A stretch of 64,000 bases of DNA, taken from positions 1,240,001 to 1,304,000 of the forward strand of contig NZ_JAIGNR010000001.1 of assembly GCF_019711595.1 (NCBI RefSeq), given 5' to 3'. Under the pieces are notes generated by a model that saw nothing but the letters and a program-made list of their open reading frames with translations, did not search any database and had not been told where the DNA came from. Positions within the stretch are counted from its first letter, which is position 1, and the number at the start of each line of letters is the position of its first letter. A program made the translations under genes and the position numbers. This document shows, piece by piece, positions 12,854-22,136 of the stretch. The stretch is from Qipengyuania sphaerica (lineage in GTDB: Bacteria > Pseudomonadota > Alphaproteobacteria > Sphingomonadales > Sphingomonadaceae).

Positions 12854-13630
12854 ATGCTGCTCGCAGCCGATGTCGGCAATACCAATGTTGTCTTCGCCCT
12901 GTTCGAAGGCCGCGAGATCAAGGCACGCTGGCGCATCGCCACCGAAGCGCGCCGTACAGGTGACGAATATGCGGTCTGGCTACTCCAGCTCCTCGAAATC
13001 GAGGGCTATTCGCGCGAGGATGTCGACAGCATCATCATCGGCTCGGTCGTCCCGCGCTCGATCCATAATCTGACCGTCCTCTCGCGCAAATATTTCGGCG
13101 TCGAACCGATGATTGCCGGGGCAGGGGACACCGACTGGGGTATCGAGATCGATGTCGACGAACCCCGATCGCTCGGCGCCGACCGCGCGCTGGACGCCAT
13201 CGCCGCACATGCGAAGTACGAGGGCGACCTCATCGTGATCGATTTCGGCACCGCGACAACCATCGATGCGGTGGATTTCAACGGTGCATACAAAGGCGGA
13301 ATCATCGCCCCTGGTATCAACCTGTCGCTCGACGCATTGGTCGGCAACACGGCGAAACTTCCGCGCATTGCAATCGAGAAACCGGCAAGCGACAGCGTGA
13401 TCGGCCGTAATACCGAAGACCAGATGCTGATCGGCGTCTTCTGGGGTTATGTCGCGCTGATCGAGGGCCTCGTAGCACGCATGAAGAAAGAGATAGGGCG
13501 GCCCGCCAGGGTCGTCGCCACCGGCGGACTTGCCCTGCTTTTCGACGAAATTACCGACCTGTTCGACGAGGTTGACAGCGACCTGACGCTGCTCGGCCTC
13601 GCCATCCTTGCGGAGCGCGCAAACTCTTGA
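12854..13630 (+). CDS. coaX: Type III pantothenate kinase
   Basis: CoaX phosphorylates pantothenate, the first step of coenzyme A synthesis. The phosphate-binding motif [12 protein letters not shown] at residues 6-17 and the ATP-site stretch [12 protein letters not shown] identify the ASKHA-fold type III enzyme rather than CoaA. The length of 258 residues is normal. It starts three bases after birA and its TGA overlaps the TTG start of the RNase J gene. The order nuoN-birA-coaX-rnj is a recurrent alphaproteobacterial arrangement. Confidence 0.95.
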   Translation: MLLAADVGNTNVVFALFEGREIKARWRIATEARRTGDEYAVWLLQLLEIEGYSREDVDSIIIGSVVPRSIHNLTVLSRKYFGVEPMIAGAGDTDWGIEIDVDEPRSLGADRALDAIAAHAKYEGDLIVIDFGTATTIDAVDFNGAYKGGIIAPGINLSLDALVGNTAKLPRIAIEKPASDSVIGRNTEDQMLIGVFWGYVALIEGLVARMKKEIGRPARVVATGGLALLFDEITDLFDEVDSDLTLLGLAILAERANS

Positions 13631-15285
13631 AGAAGAACTTCACTCCCGAAGACGAACTCCTGTTCCTGGCCCTCGGCGGCTCGGGCGAAATCGGGATGAA
13701 CGTCAATCTGTATGGTTGCCAGGGCAGGTGGCTGATGGTCGATCTCGGCATGACGTTTTCGGGCGGCCAGTATCCCGGCGTCGACCTCGTCTTCGCCGAT
13801 CTCGAATTCATCGAGGATCGGGCAAAGGACCTCGAGGCAATCGTCCTCACCCACGCGCATGAAGACCACATCGGCGCGGTCCCCTATTTCGCCGCCGATC
13901 TGGACGTCCCGATCTACGCCACACCGTTCACTGCCGAACTGGTGCGCCGCAAACTCGAGGAGGCCAATCTCGAAGGCGAGGTCGAACTCAACATCATCAA
14001 GGAAGATCACGGCAGCTTTCGCGTAGGTCCGTTCGAAGTCACCTATATCCCGCTCGCCCATTCAATTGCCGAGGGCAATGCGCTGCTGATCGACACACCC
14101 CACGGCAGGATATTCCACACGGGCGACTGGAAGCTCGACGAGGATCCCATCATCGGCGAGCCGACCACCGAGGAAGAGCTGACCGAAATCGGCGACGATG
14201 GCGTGCTCGCGCTGGTGTGCGACAGCACCAACGTCTTCAACCCGTCGCCCAGCGGATCGGAAGGCGCGGTGTTCAAGGGGCTGCTCGAGGAAGTTCAGCG
14301 GCATCCGGGCAAGCGCGTTCTGGTCACCACCTTTGCCAGCAATGTCGCTCGCCTGCACACGTTGGGCGAAGTCGCGCGCGAAACCGGACGACAGGTATGC
14401 GTCGCAGGCCGCTCGCTCGACCGGATCATCGATGTGGCTCAACAGAACGGTTATCTCACCGACTTCCCCGAGACAGTCGACTTCGACATCGCAATGGGCC
14501 TCCCACGCGGGGAAATTCTCATTCTCGCCACCGGCGGACAAGGCGAACCGCGCGCCGCGCTCTCACGAATATCCGAAGACAACCATCCGCTCGAACTGGT
14601 TTCGGGCGATGTGGTGCTATTTTCGAGCAGGCAAATCCCGGGCAACGAACTTGCCATCGGCGCGGTGCAGAACCGGCTTGCGGCCAAGGGCGTGACCATG
14701 GTCACCGATCGGCAGAGCCTCATCCATGTGTCGGGTCATCCCGGACGTCCCGAGCTCGAGGCACTCTATGGCTGGCTGCGTCCGGAAATCCTCGTGCCCG
14801 TCCATGGCGAGATGCGACATATGCAAGAGCAAGCGCGGCTAGGCCTTGCCAATGGCATTCCCGACGCGGTCGTCCAGCAGAACGGCGATATCGTTCGCCT
14901 CGCTCCTGGCGCTCCGGGAAAGATTGCCGAGGTGAGGGCAGGGCGGCTCGTCCTCGATGGCGACATCATCGCGCCTGCCGATGGGGACAGCATCGTAATG
15001 CGCCGCCGGATCATGCACGAGGGCGTCGTCATTGTCGCGCTTGATGACAGGCTCAATCCGCTGATCGACAGCCTCGGGCTTCCGTTGGACGAGGATTACG
15101 AGGATTTCGTCGCCGAAGCTTCGCAGGATATCCGAGAAGCAATCGGCAAGCTCAAGGGTTCGGAACGCAGGTCCAGCTCGAGCGTACACGAAGCTGCACG
15201 CCTTGCCGCTCGCCGTGCAGCTCAGCGCTGGTCCGGCAAGCGTCCGCAGGTTCGCGTCATCCTTCCTACCGTGGGGCTCGACTGA
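13627..15285 (+). CDS. rnj: Ribonuclease J (metallo-beta-lactamase/beta-CASP nuclease)
   Basis: RNase J is an endo- and 5'-exoribonuclease acting in RNA processing and decay. The metal-binding motif HAHEDH (His76, His78, Asp80, His81) is intact. HTGDWKLD and the beta-CASP/C-terminal [18 protein letters not shown] and [10 protein letters not shown] stretches are present. The start is TTG at 13627, overlapping the coaX stop (TTGA); the 552-residue length fits the alphaproteobacterial family. Both this gene and birA use a TTG start inside the previous stop, so their level probably depends on upstream translation. Confidence 0.94.
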   Translation: MKKNFTPEDELLFLALGGSGEIGMNVNLYGCQGRWLMVDLGMTFSGGQYPGVDLVFADLEFIEDRAKDLEAIVLTHAHEDHIGAVPYFAADLDVPIYATPFTAELVRRKLEEANLEGEVELNIIKEDHGSFRVGPFEVTYIPLAHSIAEGNALLIDTPHGRIFHTGDWKLDEDPIIGEPTTEEELTEIGDDGVLALVCDSTNVFNPSPSGSEGAVFKGLLEEVQRHPGKRVLVTTFASNVARLHTLGEVARETGRQVCVAGRSLDRIIDVAQQNGYLTDFPETVDFDIAMGLPRGEILILATGGQGEPRAALSRISEDNHPLELVSGDVVLFSSRQIPGNELAIGAVQNRLAAKGVTMVTDRQSLIHVSGHPGRPELEALYGWLRPEILVPVHGEMRHMQEQARLGLANGIPDAVVQQNGDIVRLAPGAPGKIAEVRAGRLVLDGDIIAPADGDSIVMRRRIMHEGVVIVALDDRLNPLIDSLGLPLDEDYEDFVAEASQDIREAIGKLKGSERRSSSSVHEAARLAARRAAQRWSGKRPQVRVILPTVGLD

Positions 15286-15288
15286 CCT

Positions 15289-15573
15289 ATGGAACTGCCA
15301 ATGCAGTGGACATCGATACTCGCGATCTATGCGCTTTTCTGGGTGGTTAGCGCATTCGTCCTGCTTCCATTCGGTGTTCAGACCCACGAAGAGGCAGGCA
15401 TCGCAAAGGTGCCCGGTCAGGCAGATAGTGCCCCTGTCAATTTCCGCCCCGGCCTGATCGCTCGCCGCGCAACGCTGCTCGCCGCCGTCCTGACCACGCT
15501 CTACGTACTCAACTACGCCTATGGCTGGATCGAAGCCGAAGATCTGATTTTCTGGGGGCCTGCGGCGACCTGA
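15289..15573 (+). CDS. DUF1467 family small membrane protein
   Basis: The 94-residue product has two hydrophobic segments (about residues 8-27 and 61-78) separated by a conserved loop FGVQTHEEAG, the hallmark of the DUF1467 family that usually follows the RNase J gene in alphaproteobacteria. Function is unknown. It starts three bases after the rnj stop; a second in-frame ATG four codons later is an alternative start. Its TGA stop directly abuts the stop of the convergent gene on the other strand with no spacer. Confidence 0.85.
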   Translation: MELPMQWTSILAIYALFWVVSAFVLLPFGVQTHEEAGIAKVPGQADSAPVNFRPGLIARRATLLAAVLTTLYVLNYAYGWIEAEDLIFWGPAAT

Positions 15574-18204
15574 TTATTGGCGCAGCCGCTCCAGGGCCTG
15601 CGCTAGTACGACGTAGAGCTTGCCCATATCGCTCGAAAGGAGCGTCACGCTCACCGCATTGCCATCGCGCGTGGACAGGAGGGTGCGTAGCATCGCTTCG
15701 AAGTCGTGGATGTAACGGTTCACGTGTTCACGGAAATCGCTGTCATCGTCGTAAAGTTCGGCGATCTCGCGTGCTTCTGCATTGTCGAGCAGGCGCACGG
15801 CCCGGCGGGTAAAAATCCCGCGGTCGCCGCGAAGGTAGCTGGCCCAGGCAGTGTCGGTCACTTCGCTCGACAGCACACGGGCGATATCGATCGAGTTCGA
15901 GTTCAGGCTCTCGGTGATGAGCGCCACCCGGCGGGCGAAATCGCCGTCGATCGAGTCTGTCGCCTTGTCGCGGGCGTGCGCAATGCGGGATTCGAGATTG
16001 ATCGTCAGCTCGTTCAGGCGGCCTAGCTGGTCGCGCAGGTGCTGGGTCATTTCGCGCGTCGCCTCGTTCGAGCGCGCACGGGCGGCATCGAGTTCGGCGA
16101 GGGCATTCTCGGTCCGCTCGCCAAGCACGCGCTCGATCTGTTCAGCGCTGCGCGAGCCGATGGAATCGGCGATCCGGTCGATGCGTCCGGCCTGCTCATG
16201 TTCGATGGCAGCAAGGGCCGTGCGCGCCTTCTCTTCGAGTGCAGCGATGGCCTCGCGCAGTTCGCCCTGGACCTGGGCTGCAAAAGTCTCGCTGTCCTTG
16301 GCCAGCATGGACAATCCAACGCGCATCTGTTCGACCGTTTCGATCTGGCGCGAGGAGGAGCCATCGAAATCCTGCTGGAAGGAATCGAAGCCCAACATGG
16401 TGGAACGGGTCCGCTCCTCGATCGCCTGCATGCCTTCCGTCAGGGTTTCCCCCGTTACCCGTGCCTGATCGAGCAGAGTGTGGATTTCGCTTGCCCGACG
16501 CTCGATTTCAGCGAGGCGTTCTTCCGAAGCGACCATCGCCTTGGGAAGCGTGTCGGCGCTCTGCTTGGCGCTCGCCTGGATCAGTTCAAGCAGGCGGACG
16601 CTGGCATCGGTCAGGCGCGCAATATCCTGATCGGTCCCGTCGAGGGCCTCGCGGCTGCTGCGTAGCTGGCCGACGAGTGCATCGATACCGCCCGCAAGCG
16701 TTTCGCGCGCCTCGTGGCCCTGCGCAGCGACAGAACCGAACGTTTCTCCCAGTGCCACAATGCGCTCTCCCAGCGCTTCTCCGTCGGCCACCATCGCGGC
16801 TAGCTGTGCACGTTGAGCCTCGCGCCTCTCGGCGATTGCAGCATCCAATGCAGCCATGCGAGCGTCGAGGGCTGCTGCCATCTCCTCCTGCGCACCAGCC
16901 AGATTCTCGGTCCGGCGAAGCGTTTCCTCTTCGAAGTGACGATTTCGCTCTGTGATGCGCGCATCGACGTCGCTCGCTTCCTTGAACAGCGCACGAAGCT
17001 TTGCGTTCGCGGCTTCCAGGGCATCGTCATCGATCTGGCGGATTTCCTCGACAGTTTCTTCGAGCCGCAGCTTCATCGCTTCGACCTGGTTGCCCCATGC
17101 GCCAAGCGCGGCATCCTCACCTTCGCGTACGCCTTGGGCGATAGCGGCAGCCTCGTCACGCAGGGCCTGAACGCGCTCGCGCATCACGGCAAGAGCCTGT
17201 TCTTCCTCCACGCTGGCGGCCGAATGCGCCTCGGCCAATTCGCTGCGCAGCGCAATGCTACGGGCGCGAAGAGCCGAAAGCGCTTCGATTTCCTGCGTCT
17301 GCAGGTCCTCGCGAACCGCGTTGCTGCCTTCTGCCAGTGCCGCGAAACGATCTGCGGTGATATTCTGGAGTTCGTCTGCCTGCGCGGAAAAGGCTGCAAT
17401 TGCTTCGTCGACACGCTTGCGCAGTGATGCCACTTGGCGCTCACTCGCTTCGCCGAACTGGTTGAGGCGTTCGAAACCGGCCACGAGCCCGCCAAGCTGG
17501 TCCTGCGCAGCACGCCCCACGCCGCCGATCTGGTTCGACACATCCTTGGCGGAATTGGCGATGACCGGAAGGTTGTCGCGCAGTTTCTCCATGTTCTCCA
17601 GCGCAGCGCTGCTGGTGCCGGCGATCGCATCGACCTGCGCGCCGTTATCGTGGATCAGCCCTTGCAGGCGGTCTGCATGTTCGGAAATCTTCTCCGATGC
17701 ACTACGCCCCAGATATTCGAGATCGCGCGACTGGTTGCCGAGAAATTCGCGCGCCAGGCTGAGCTCACGATTGACCGTGACGAGTCGCTGTTCGAGCAGC
17801 GCCGATTCTTCCGAAAGGCTGCGAGCGACCTCACCATAACGCATTGCTTCCCGGGTCGAATTGCGGGTCGCAAGTATCCATAGCGCAACCACGAGCAGGA
17901 CCGGCACCGACCAATTCACGATCATGCCGACCCATTGCTGCGGTGAAAGGCCGGCGAGCATGTCCGCGCTGTTCGCCCATCCGTAAAAGGCGGTCCAACC
18001 CGCAATCGCAAGCAAGGCTAGGGTCGGGACAATCCAGATACGGCTTCGCGGTGCAGGCTCATCCTCGAACCACTCTTCTTCGGCCACGGCATCGTCGAGT
18101 ACGAGGGCATCTCCCGCCTGATCTTCGGCGATGAATTCGGTTTCGGGGGTGTCAGGGGCGGTGTTTGCGCCGTCGACGACCTTGATGTGCGAGCGTTTTG
18201 CCAT
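15574..18204 (-). CDS. Large two-TM coiled-coil protein, TipN-like architecture
   Basis: The product is 876 residues from the ATG at 18204 (five codons longer from an ATG at 18219). The acidic cytoplasmic N-terminus is followed by two transmembrane helices at about residues 56-77 and 91-113. From about residue 120 to the end it is almost entirely helical, rich in Glu, Ala, Arg and Gln with heptad character, ending in a less coiled segment. Two N-terminal membrane helices plus a very long coiled coil in a protein of nearly 900 residues match the architecture of the Caulobacter polarity factor TipN. This is an inference from layout, not sequence identity. Alternatives are a generic membrane-tethered coiled-coil scaffold or a chemoreceptor-like signalling helix without ligand domain. 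Confidence 0.7.
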   Translation of the reverse strand: MAKRSHIKVVDGANTAPDTPETEFIAEDQAGDALVLDDAVAEEEWFEDEPAPRSRIWIVPTLALLAIAGWTAFYGWANSADMLAGLSPQQWVGMIVNWSVPVLLVVALWILATRNSTREAMRYGEVARSLSEESALLEQRLVTVNRELSLAREFLGNQSRDLEYLGRSASEKISEHADRLQGLIHDNGAQVDAIAGTSSAALENMEKLRDNLPVIANSAKDVSNQIGGVGRAAQDQLGGLVAGFERLNQFGEASERQVASLRKRVDEAIAAFSAQADELQNITADRFAALAEGSNAVREDLQTQEIEALSALRARSIALRSELAEAHSAASVEEEQALAVMRERVQALRDEAAAIAQGVREGEDAALGAWGNQVEAMKLRLEETVEEIRQIDDDALEAANAKLRALFKEASDVDARITERNRHFEEETLRRTENLAGAQEEMAAALDARMAALDAAIAERREAQRAQLAAMVADGEALGERIVALGETFGSVAAQGHEARETLAGGIDALVGQLRSSREALDGTDQDIARLTDASVRLLELIQASAKQSADTLPKAMVASEERLAEIERRASEIHTLLDQARVTGETLTEGMQAIEERTRSTMLGFDSFQQDFDGSSSRQIETVEQMRVGLSMLAKDSETFAAQVQGELREAIAALEEKARTALAAIEHEQAGRIDRIADSIGSRSAEQIERVLGERTENALAELDAARARSNEATREMTQHLRDQLGRLNELTINLESRIAHARDKATDSIDGDFARRVALITESLNSNSIDIARVLSSEVTDTAWASYLRGDRGIFTRRAVRLLDNAEAREIAELYDDDSDFREHVNRYIHDFEAMLRTLLSTRDGNAVSVTLLSSDMGKLYVVLAQALERLRQ

Positions 18205-18390
18205 GCCTGCTTGTATCATATTCGCACCCGCCAGAAACCCTTGTTAACTATTGCAACCTGCGCAGGCTGCGGGGTTGCATTGCGAGGATGAGGCGCTAGC
18301 GAGATTGCCGTGGGCATGTGTCGGACAAAGCTTGGCAGCACACGCAATCTCGCCCTAGGGTCGCCCGGCGTCGCAACAGAAGGAGAGGCT

Positions 18391-19569
18391 GTGCGGATCG
18401 CACTGCTGTCAGCGCTGGATTCTGCCACCACACCAGCTTCGGTGAGGCCCGCATTCGCCCAATTTGCGGGCGCGATGGTGATTGAGCGGCAGCTCGATCT
18501 GGCCATCCGTCTGGGGTGCGAGCGGGTCGCATGCCTCGTCGATACGATCGAAAGCGAGATCGTCGAGCTGCAGCATCGTGCGGAGAAGGCAGGTCTCAAA
18601 TTCCGTGCCCTGCGCCAGCCATCGCGCATCGGAAGCATGGTCGAGGCGGAGGATGAATTGCTGGTGATGGCGCCGGGAGTCCTGCCCGACGATGACGCCG
18701 TGGAGGCTTCGCTTGGCAAGGGCCAGGTGCTGGTCCTTCCGGCGGACATTGCCGTTCCGCTGGGTTACGAACGGATCGATCTGGAGCTGGCATGGTCGGG
18801 AGTGATGCTGGTTCCCGGGAAGGTCATCGACCGGCTTGGCCAGTTACCCGACGATGTCGATGTCCCGTCTGCACTGATGCGTATCGCATTGCAGTCCGGA
18901 TCGCAGATGGCGGCTCTTGATCGTGAGTTGGTTGCTGAGGGGAAATGGCAACTCAACGCAGACCGACAGGCGCTCGATCTGCGCGAGAAGAAATGGATCG
19001 ATGCGCAGCGCGAACAGATATCGTTCCGGGCGCCCGGGCTCGCGGTCGCAGAGCGGGCAGGGGCAAGGTTGGCGCGTGACGTTGTGGGACGCTCTGCCCA
19101 GTCCGTGGCGACGATCGCAGCGGGGGTGTCTTTGCTCGGAGCCGCGGTGGCCGGTGCGCTGGGCTTTGCGGCAACCGGTCTCGCTCTTGTCTCCTTCGGA
19201 GCCTTGTTCGGGCACATGGGGGGTGTGGTCGAGCGGGTGGCGAGGCTCGGCCGACCCAAGCGCGGTATCGAACCAATCCAAAAGGTGCTTTCCTACCTCG
19301 TCGATCCCTTGCTGATCGCCCTGCTGATCCTCGCGGCTCCCGAAAGCCTAGAGTTTCTCCGCGTCTTCGTGCCGCTGATGCTGATCGGTTTGTTACGCCT
19401 TGGCGAGCGGCACGCGAGCGACAAATGGCGGAGGACTTACTCGGATCGAATAATGCTGGGTTTCCTGCTCGCCCCCGCGGCGTTCATCGGATATTCCACC
19501 GAACTGGCGGCCCTTTTCGCACTTGTCGTGCTGGCAACGCGCTTTTTCCAACCCTTCCGTGCCGACTAA
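18391..19569 (+). CDS. Membrane protein with nucleotidyltransferase-like N-terminal half
   Basis: The start was set at GTG 18391 because AAGGAGAG lies just upstream; the frame is open 27 codons further. The 392-residue product has a soluble half (1-235) with the alternating pattern of a sugar-nucleotidyltransferase/MobA fold: IERQLDLAIRLGCERVACLVD, then VMAPGVLPDD, then VLVLPADIAVPLGYERID. The usual glycine-rich LAAGxGxR signature is absent (here ALLSALDSATTPASVRP), so catalysis is doubtful. The second half has five to six hydrophobic segments between residues 238 and 386. I see no CDP-alcohol phosphotransferase motif. It is divergent from the TipN-like gene and followed after 35 bases by the next gene. 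Function unknown. Confidence 0.72.
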   Translation: MRIALLSALDSATTPASVRPAFAQFAGAMVIERQLDLAIRLGCERVACLVDTIESEIVELQHRAEKAGLKFRALRQPSRIGSMVEAEDELLVMAPGVLPDDDAVEASLGKGQVLVLPADIAVPLGYERIDLELAWSGVMLVPGKVIDRLGQLPDDVDVPSALMRIALQSGSQMAALDRELVAEGKWQLNADRQALDLREKKWIDAQREQISFRAPGLAVAERAGARLARDVVGRSAQSVATIAAGVSLLGAAVAGALGFAATGLALVSFGALFGHMGGVVERVARLGRPKRGIEPIQKVLSYLVDPLLIALLILAAPESLEFLRVFVPLMLIGLLRLGERHASDKWRRTYSDRIMLGFLLAPAAFIGYSTELAALFALVVLATRFFQPFRAD

Positions 19570-19604
19570 CGACGAATTAACCACGCGGCTGCTATGCGCG
19601 CGGG

Positions 19605-20573
19605 ATGGACCGGACGATCGCCATGGGTGAAAGCAAGGCTGCCAATGCCTCGGACCTGCGTCGTGCCCTGGCGCAGGGCGATGCTATGCTGGCGGGGATC
19701 GAGCCCATTCTCGGCCATCTTTTGTCTGCCCCTGACCATTCGCTTTTCAGCGATGAAATCGTCGCCCGGGTGCGCGGAATGCTGGCCGATCTCGCTCGCC
19801 AGGTGCTTTATAATCAGGCCGAGGCAACGGGTGAGCGCGGCCGCGATGCTTTTGCAGAGCGCCATGGAGAGGCACTGGTGGAAACATTCCAGGGTTCCTC
19901 CGCACTCCTGCTGCATTGCCACGCCTTGGCAATCGAGTGGCAACTCACCCAGCGACTGGAGATGGAAGCCGGGCTCGATCCGGTTCTCACCCCTCTGCTT
20001 CAAAAGATTATCGCCGATTCCGACCCCACAGCATCGAGCGCGGGAATGGCTGCACTTGCGGCGCAAGCAAGATTCGCCCAGTCCCAGCGCCGGATGGAAC
20101 TGCCGCTGGGAGAATTGCCGGGAGACCTTTTTCACCAGACATTGCTTTCTTGGCGTCATTACTGCGGTGAAACGCGGTCGGAGGCCGTAACGCGGGCCGA
20201 AGAGAGGCTACGCAGCGCCTATGACGAGAGCGCAGGCAGGCAAGTGCTGCTGGCACGCCTGCTATCGCTCGCAGGCGGAAGTGTCGGGCGCGGAGCGCTC
20301 CTGCTGGATGACGCAGGGGTGGCGATCTTCTTTACTGCGCTTGCAGGAGGGTCACAGCAACCGCGCGAACTCGCGATCCTGTCGAGCCACGAGCGGCAGA
20401 TCGTACGGATGGCGCTCGGCCTCCATGCGTCGGGCCTCGGACCGGAACGGATCGATGAGGTCTTGCTTCGCCTCCATCCGGGCGCGGCTCCCGTGACCGG
20501 GCTCGACGCGATCGGGCAGGGCGAGGCTCGCGACCTGCTGCTCGATGCTTCGCACAGGCTGGGGCAGGGGTGA
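19605..20573 (+). CDS. Uncharacterised helical protein in a three-gene unit
   Basis: The 322-residue product is predicted soluble, alanine- and leucine-rich, and almost wholly helical, with no signal peptide or transmembrane segment. I do not recognise a family. A conserved-looking middle is the block around LARLLSLAGGSVGRGALLLD, followed by LSSHERQIVRMALGL. The ATG at 19605 is used; an in-frame ATG at 19623 is also possible. It sits between the nucleotidyltransferase-like membrane protein and the histidine-kinase-like gene, overlapping the latter, so the three genes are probably co-transcribed and may act together. An adaptor role is a guess. Confidence 0.65.
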   Translation: MDRTIAMGESKAANASDLRRALAQGDAMLAGIEPILGHLLSAPDHSLFSDEIVARVRGMLADLARQVLYNQAEATGERGRDAFAERHGEALVETFQGSSALLLHCHALAIEWQLTQRLEMEAGLDPVLTPLLQKIIADSDPTASSAGMAALAAQARFAQSQRRMELPLGELPGDLFHQTLLSWRHYCGETRSEAVTRAEERLRSAYDESAGRQVLLARLLSLAGGSVGRGALLLDDAGVAIFFTALAGGSQQPRELAILSSHERQIVRMALGLHASGLGPERIDEVLLRLHPGAAPVTGLDAIGQGEARDLLLDASHRLGQG

Positions 20574-21943
20574 TGGCGAGCATCGGAACCCGCAATTTGG
20601 CGCACGGCAAGAGCGATGCCGAAGATCGGCTGATCGAGGCCGATGGCCATCTCGTCGATCTCAACCGGGCGTGTGGGGGATCGGTTGGCGAAACCATCGC
20701 GATCCCCGAGCTGCTCGCACTCGTAAGCAAGTCCCGCGAATACGGGCTCAAGCTTTCGCGCCAGTTTCACGCCCGGACTCTGGAAGAACGGGTCACTGCA
20801 TGGGTGGAGATCACGCCCGACACCGGCGAAACCGCTGGATGTGACATTGCAATCACCGGATGGGAAACCGAGCCGCTCGTAGCGGAGAGCCCGGCCAATC
20901 TGGCAGCCCGGCAGATGGAAATCTCGCGCCACCTGGCAGAATGCACTGCACGCCTCGATCCGTCGCAGAACGTAATGTCGATCGAGACGGATGCGCCGGA
21001 CTTGGTGGAGTTTGCCAGGATTGCAGGCGAGGGCATCGGGCAGCCGTGGACCGTCTTCGTCGAAATTGTCGGCAAGAAGCGCGGGCAGCCCGTAGACTGG
21101 CGCGCGCTGGACGGCGCGAAGTGCCGCATACCTGGCTCTGCGCGAGACTGGACGGTGGCGCTCGAGCCTTTGGGCCAGCCTGCACCGGGAAGCTCCGGCT
21201 TCGTATTGCATCTCAGCGCAGACCAACCGGCCGGCGATGTCTCCGGATCGGCGCAGGACGACACACCATCGCTCGGGCGCGACCTGACGCCGGTTCTGCG
21301 GCAACCGATCAACCGGATCATCGCCAATGCCGAGACAATCCGCACGCAACTAGCTGGTCCCCTGAGGGATGAGTACAGCGACTACGCTGCCGACATCGCC
21401 AGTGCCGGCCAGCATCTGCTCGGCTTGATCGACGATCTATCGGATCTCGAAGTTGTAGAAGCAGAGGGGTTCACTACCGCGCCCGACCGTATCGACCTTG
21501 CCGACGTGGCACGCCGGGCCTGCGGCATTCTAGGTGTACGCGCCAAGGAGCGGGGGATCACGCTCGAACCACCCGTCGAAGGCGAAACGCAGCCGGCCAT
21601 CGCAGAATTCCGCCGGGTCCTGCAAGTCCTGCTCAACCTGATCGGGAATGCGATCCGCTATTCGCCGGAAAAGAGCCGTGTCTGGGTGCGACTGGATGCA
21701 ATGGACGAACAGGCAATGGTGACGGTAGCCGATCAGGGACATGGTCTCGACGATGACCAGCAAGCCAAGGTTTTCGAGAAGTTCGAACGTCTCGGACGCG
21801 GGGAAGATGGCGGCTCAGGTCTCGGCCTCTACATCTCGCGGAGGATTGCGAGGGCGATGGGTGGCGACCTTACTGTCGAAAGCGCTCCGGGGCAGGGAGC
21901 ACGCTTCACACTGTCGGTGCCTGCAGGAGACGGCGCGGGTTGA
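20573..21943 (+). CDS. Histidine-kinase-like protein lacking the phospho-acceptor histidine
   Basis: The 456-residue product has no transmembrane segment. An N-terminal PAS-like region (about 10-210) precedes a DHp domain of the PleC/DivJ/PdhS type: LRQPINRIIANAE, then GPLRDEYSDYAADI and GQHLLGLIDDL. In ordinary kinases the first motif reads SHELRTPLN; here it is TPVLRQPIN, so the histidine is replaced by Pro240. The ATP-binding domain looks intact: N box NLIGNAIRYS (355-364), G1 DQGHGL (387-392), G2 GSGLGL (414-419). It may be a pseudokinase that senses, scaffolds or allosterically controls another kinase, as Caulobacter DivL does with a tyrosine at this place. The ATG shares one base with the upstream stop; a GTG one codon earlier is also possible. 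Confidence 0.88.
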   Translation: MASIGTRNLAHGKSDAEDRLIEADGHLVDLNRACGGSVGETIAIPELLALVSKSREYGLKLSRQFHARTLEERVTAWVEITPDTGETAGCDIAITGWETEPLVAESPANLAARQMEISRHLAECTARLDPSQNVMSIETDAPDLVEFARIAGEGIGQPWTVFVEIVGKKRGQPVDWRALDGAKCRIPGSARDWTVALEPLGQPAPGSSGFVLHLSADQPAGDVSGSAQDDTPSLGRDLTPVLRQPINRIIANAETIRTQLAGPLRDEYSDYAADIASAGQHLLGLIDDLSDLEVVEAEGFTTAPDRIDLADVARRACGILGVRAKERGITLEPPVEGETQPAIAEFRRVLQVLLNLIGNAIRYSPEKSRVWVRLDAMDEQAMVTVADQGHGLDDDQQAKVFEKFERLGRGEDGGSGLGLYISRRIARAMGGDLTVESAPGQGARFTLSVPAGDGAG

Positions 21944-22135
21944 TTAGCGAGCCCGATTGCCGCGCCGGAACAGGAATAGCCCGAGCAGGAATGTAAGGGC
22001 ACCATAAAGTGCCCACTGTCGCTCGGCGAGCATGAAGCTATCGGCGGGCCAGCTTACAATGCCGAGGCCCTGCAGCGTCCACAGGCCTCCGGAGAGCATG
22101 AGCGCCACCCCGAAGACCTTGAGGACGAATGCCAT
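21944..22135 (-). CDS. Small two-TM membrane protein
   Basis: A 63-residue protein with two hydrophobic helices (about 3-24 and 40-56) separated by a polar loop. The pattern GGLWTLQGLGIV then SFM, then QWALYG resembles a family of small uncharacterised alphaproteobacterial membrane proteins I have seen repeatedly; the role is unknown. It is next to gltA on the same strand with its ATG one base from the gltA stop, so it could be co-transcribed as the last gene. Its stop codon directly abuts the stop of the convergent kinase-like gene. Confidence 0.65.
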   Translation of the reverse strand: MAFVLKVFGVALMLSGGLWTLQGLGIVSWPADSFMLAERQWALYGALTFLLGLFLFRRGNRAR

Positions 22136-22136
22136 A

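Noticed and set aside
18216-18749. A 177-codon minus-strand frame upstream of the TipN-like gene
   Set aside because: It is opposite the start of the nucleotidyltransferase-like gene, which has a good ribosome binding site and protein-like sequence; the minus frame is Ser/Arg/Ala-rich noise.
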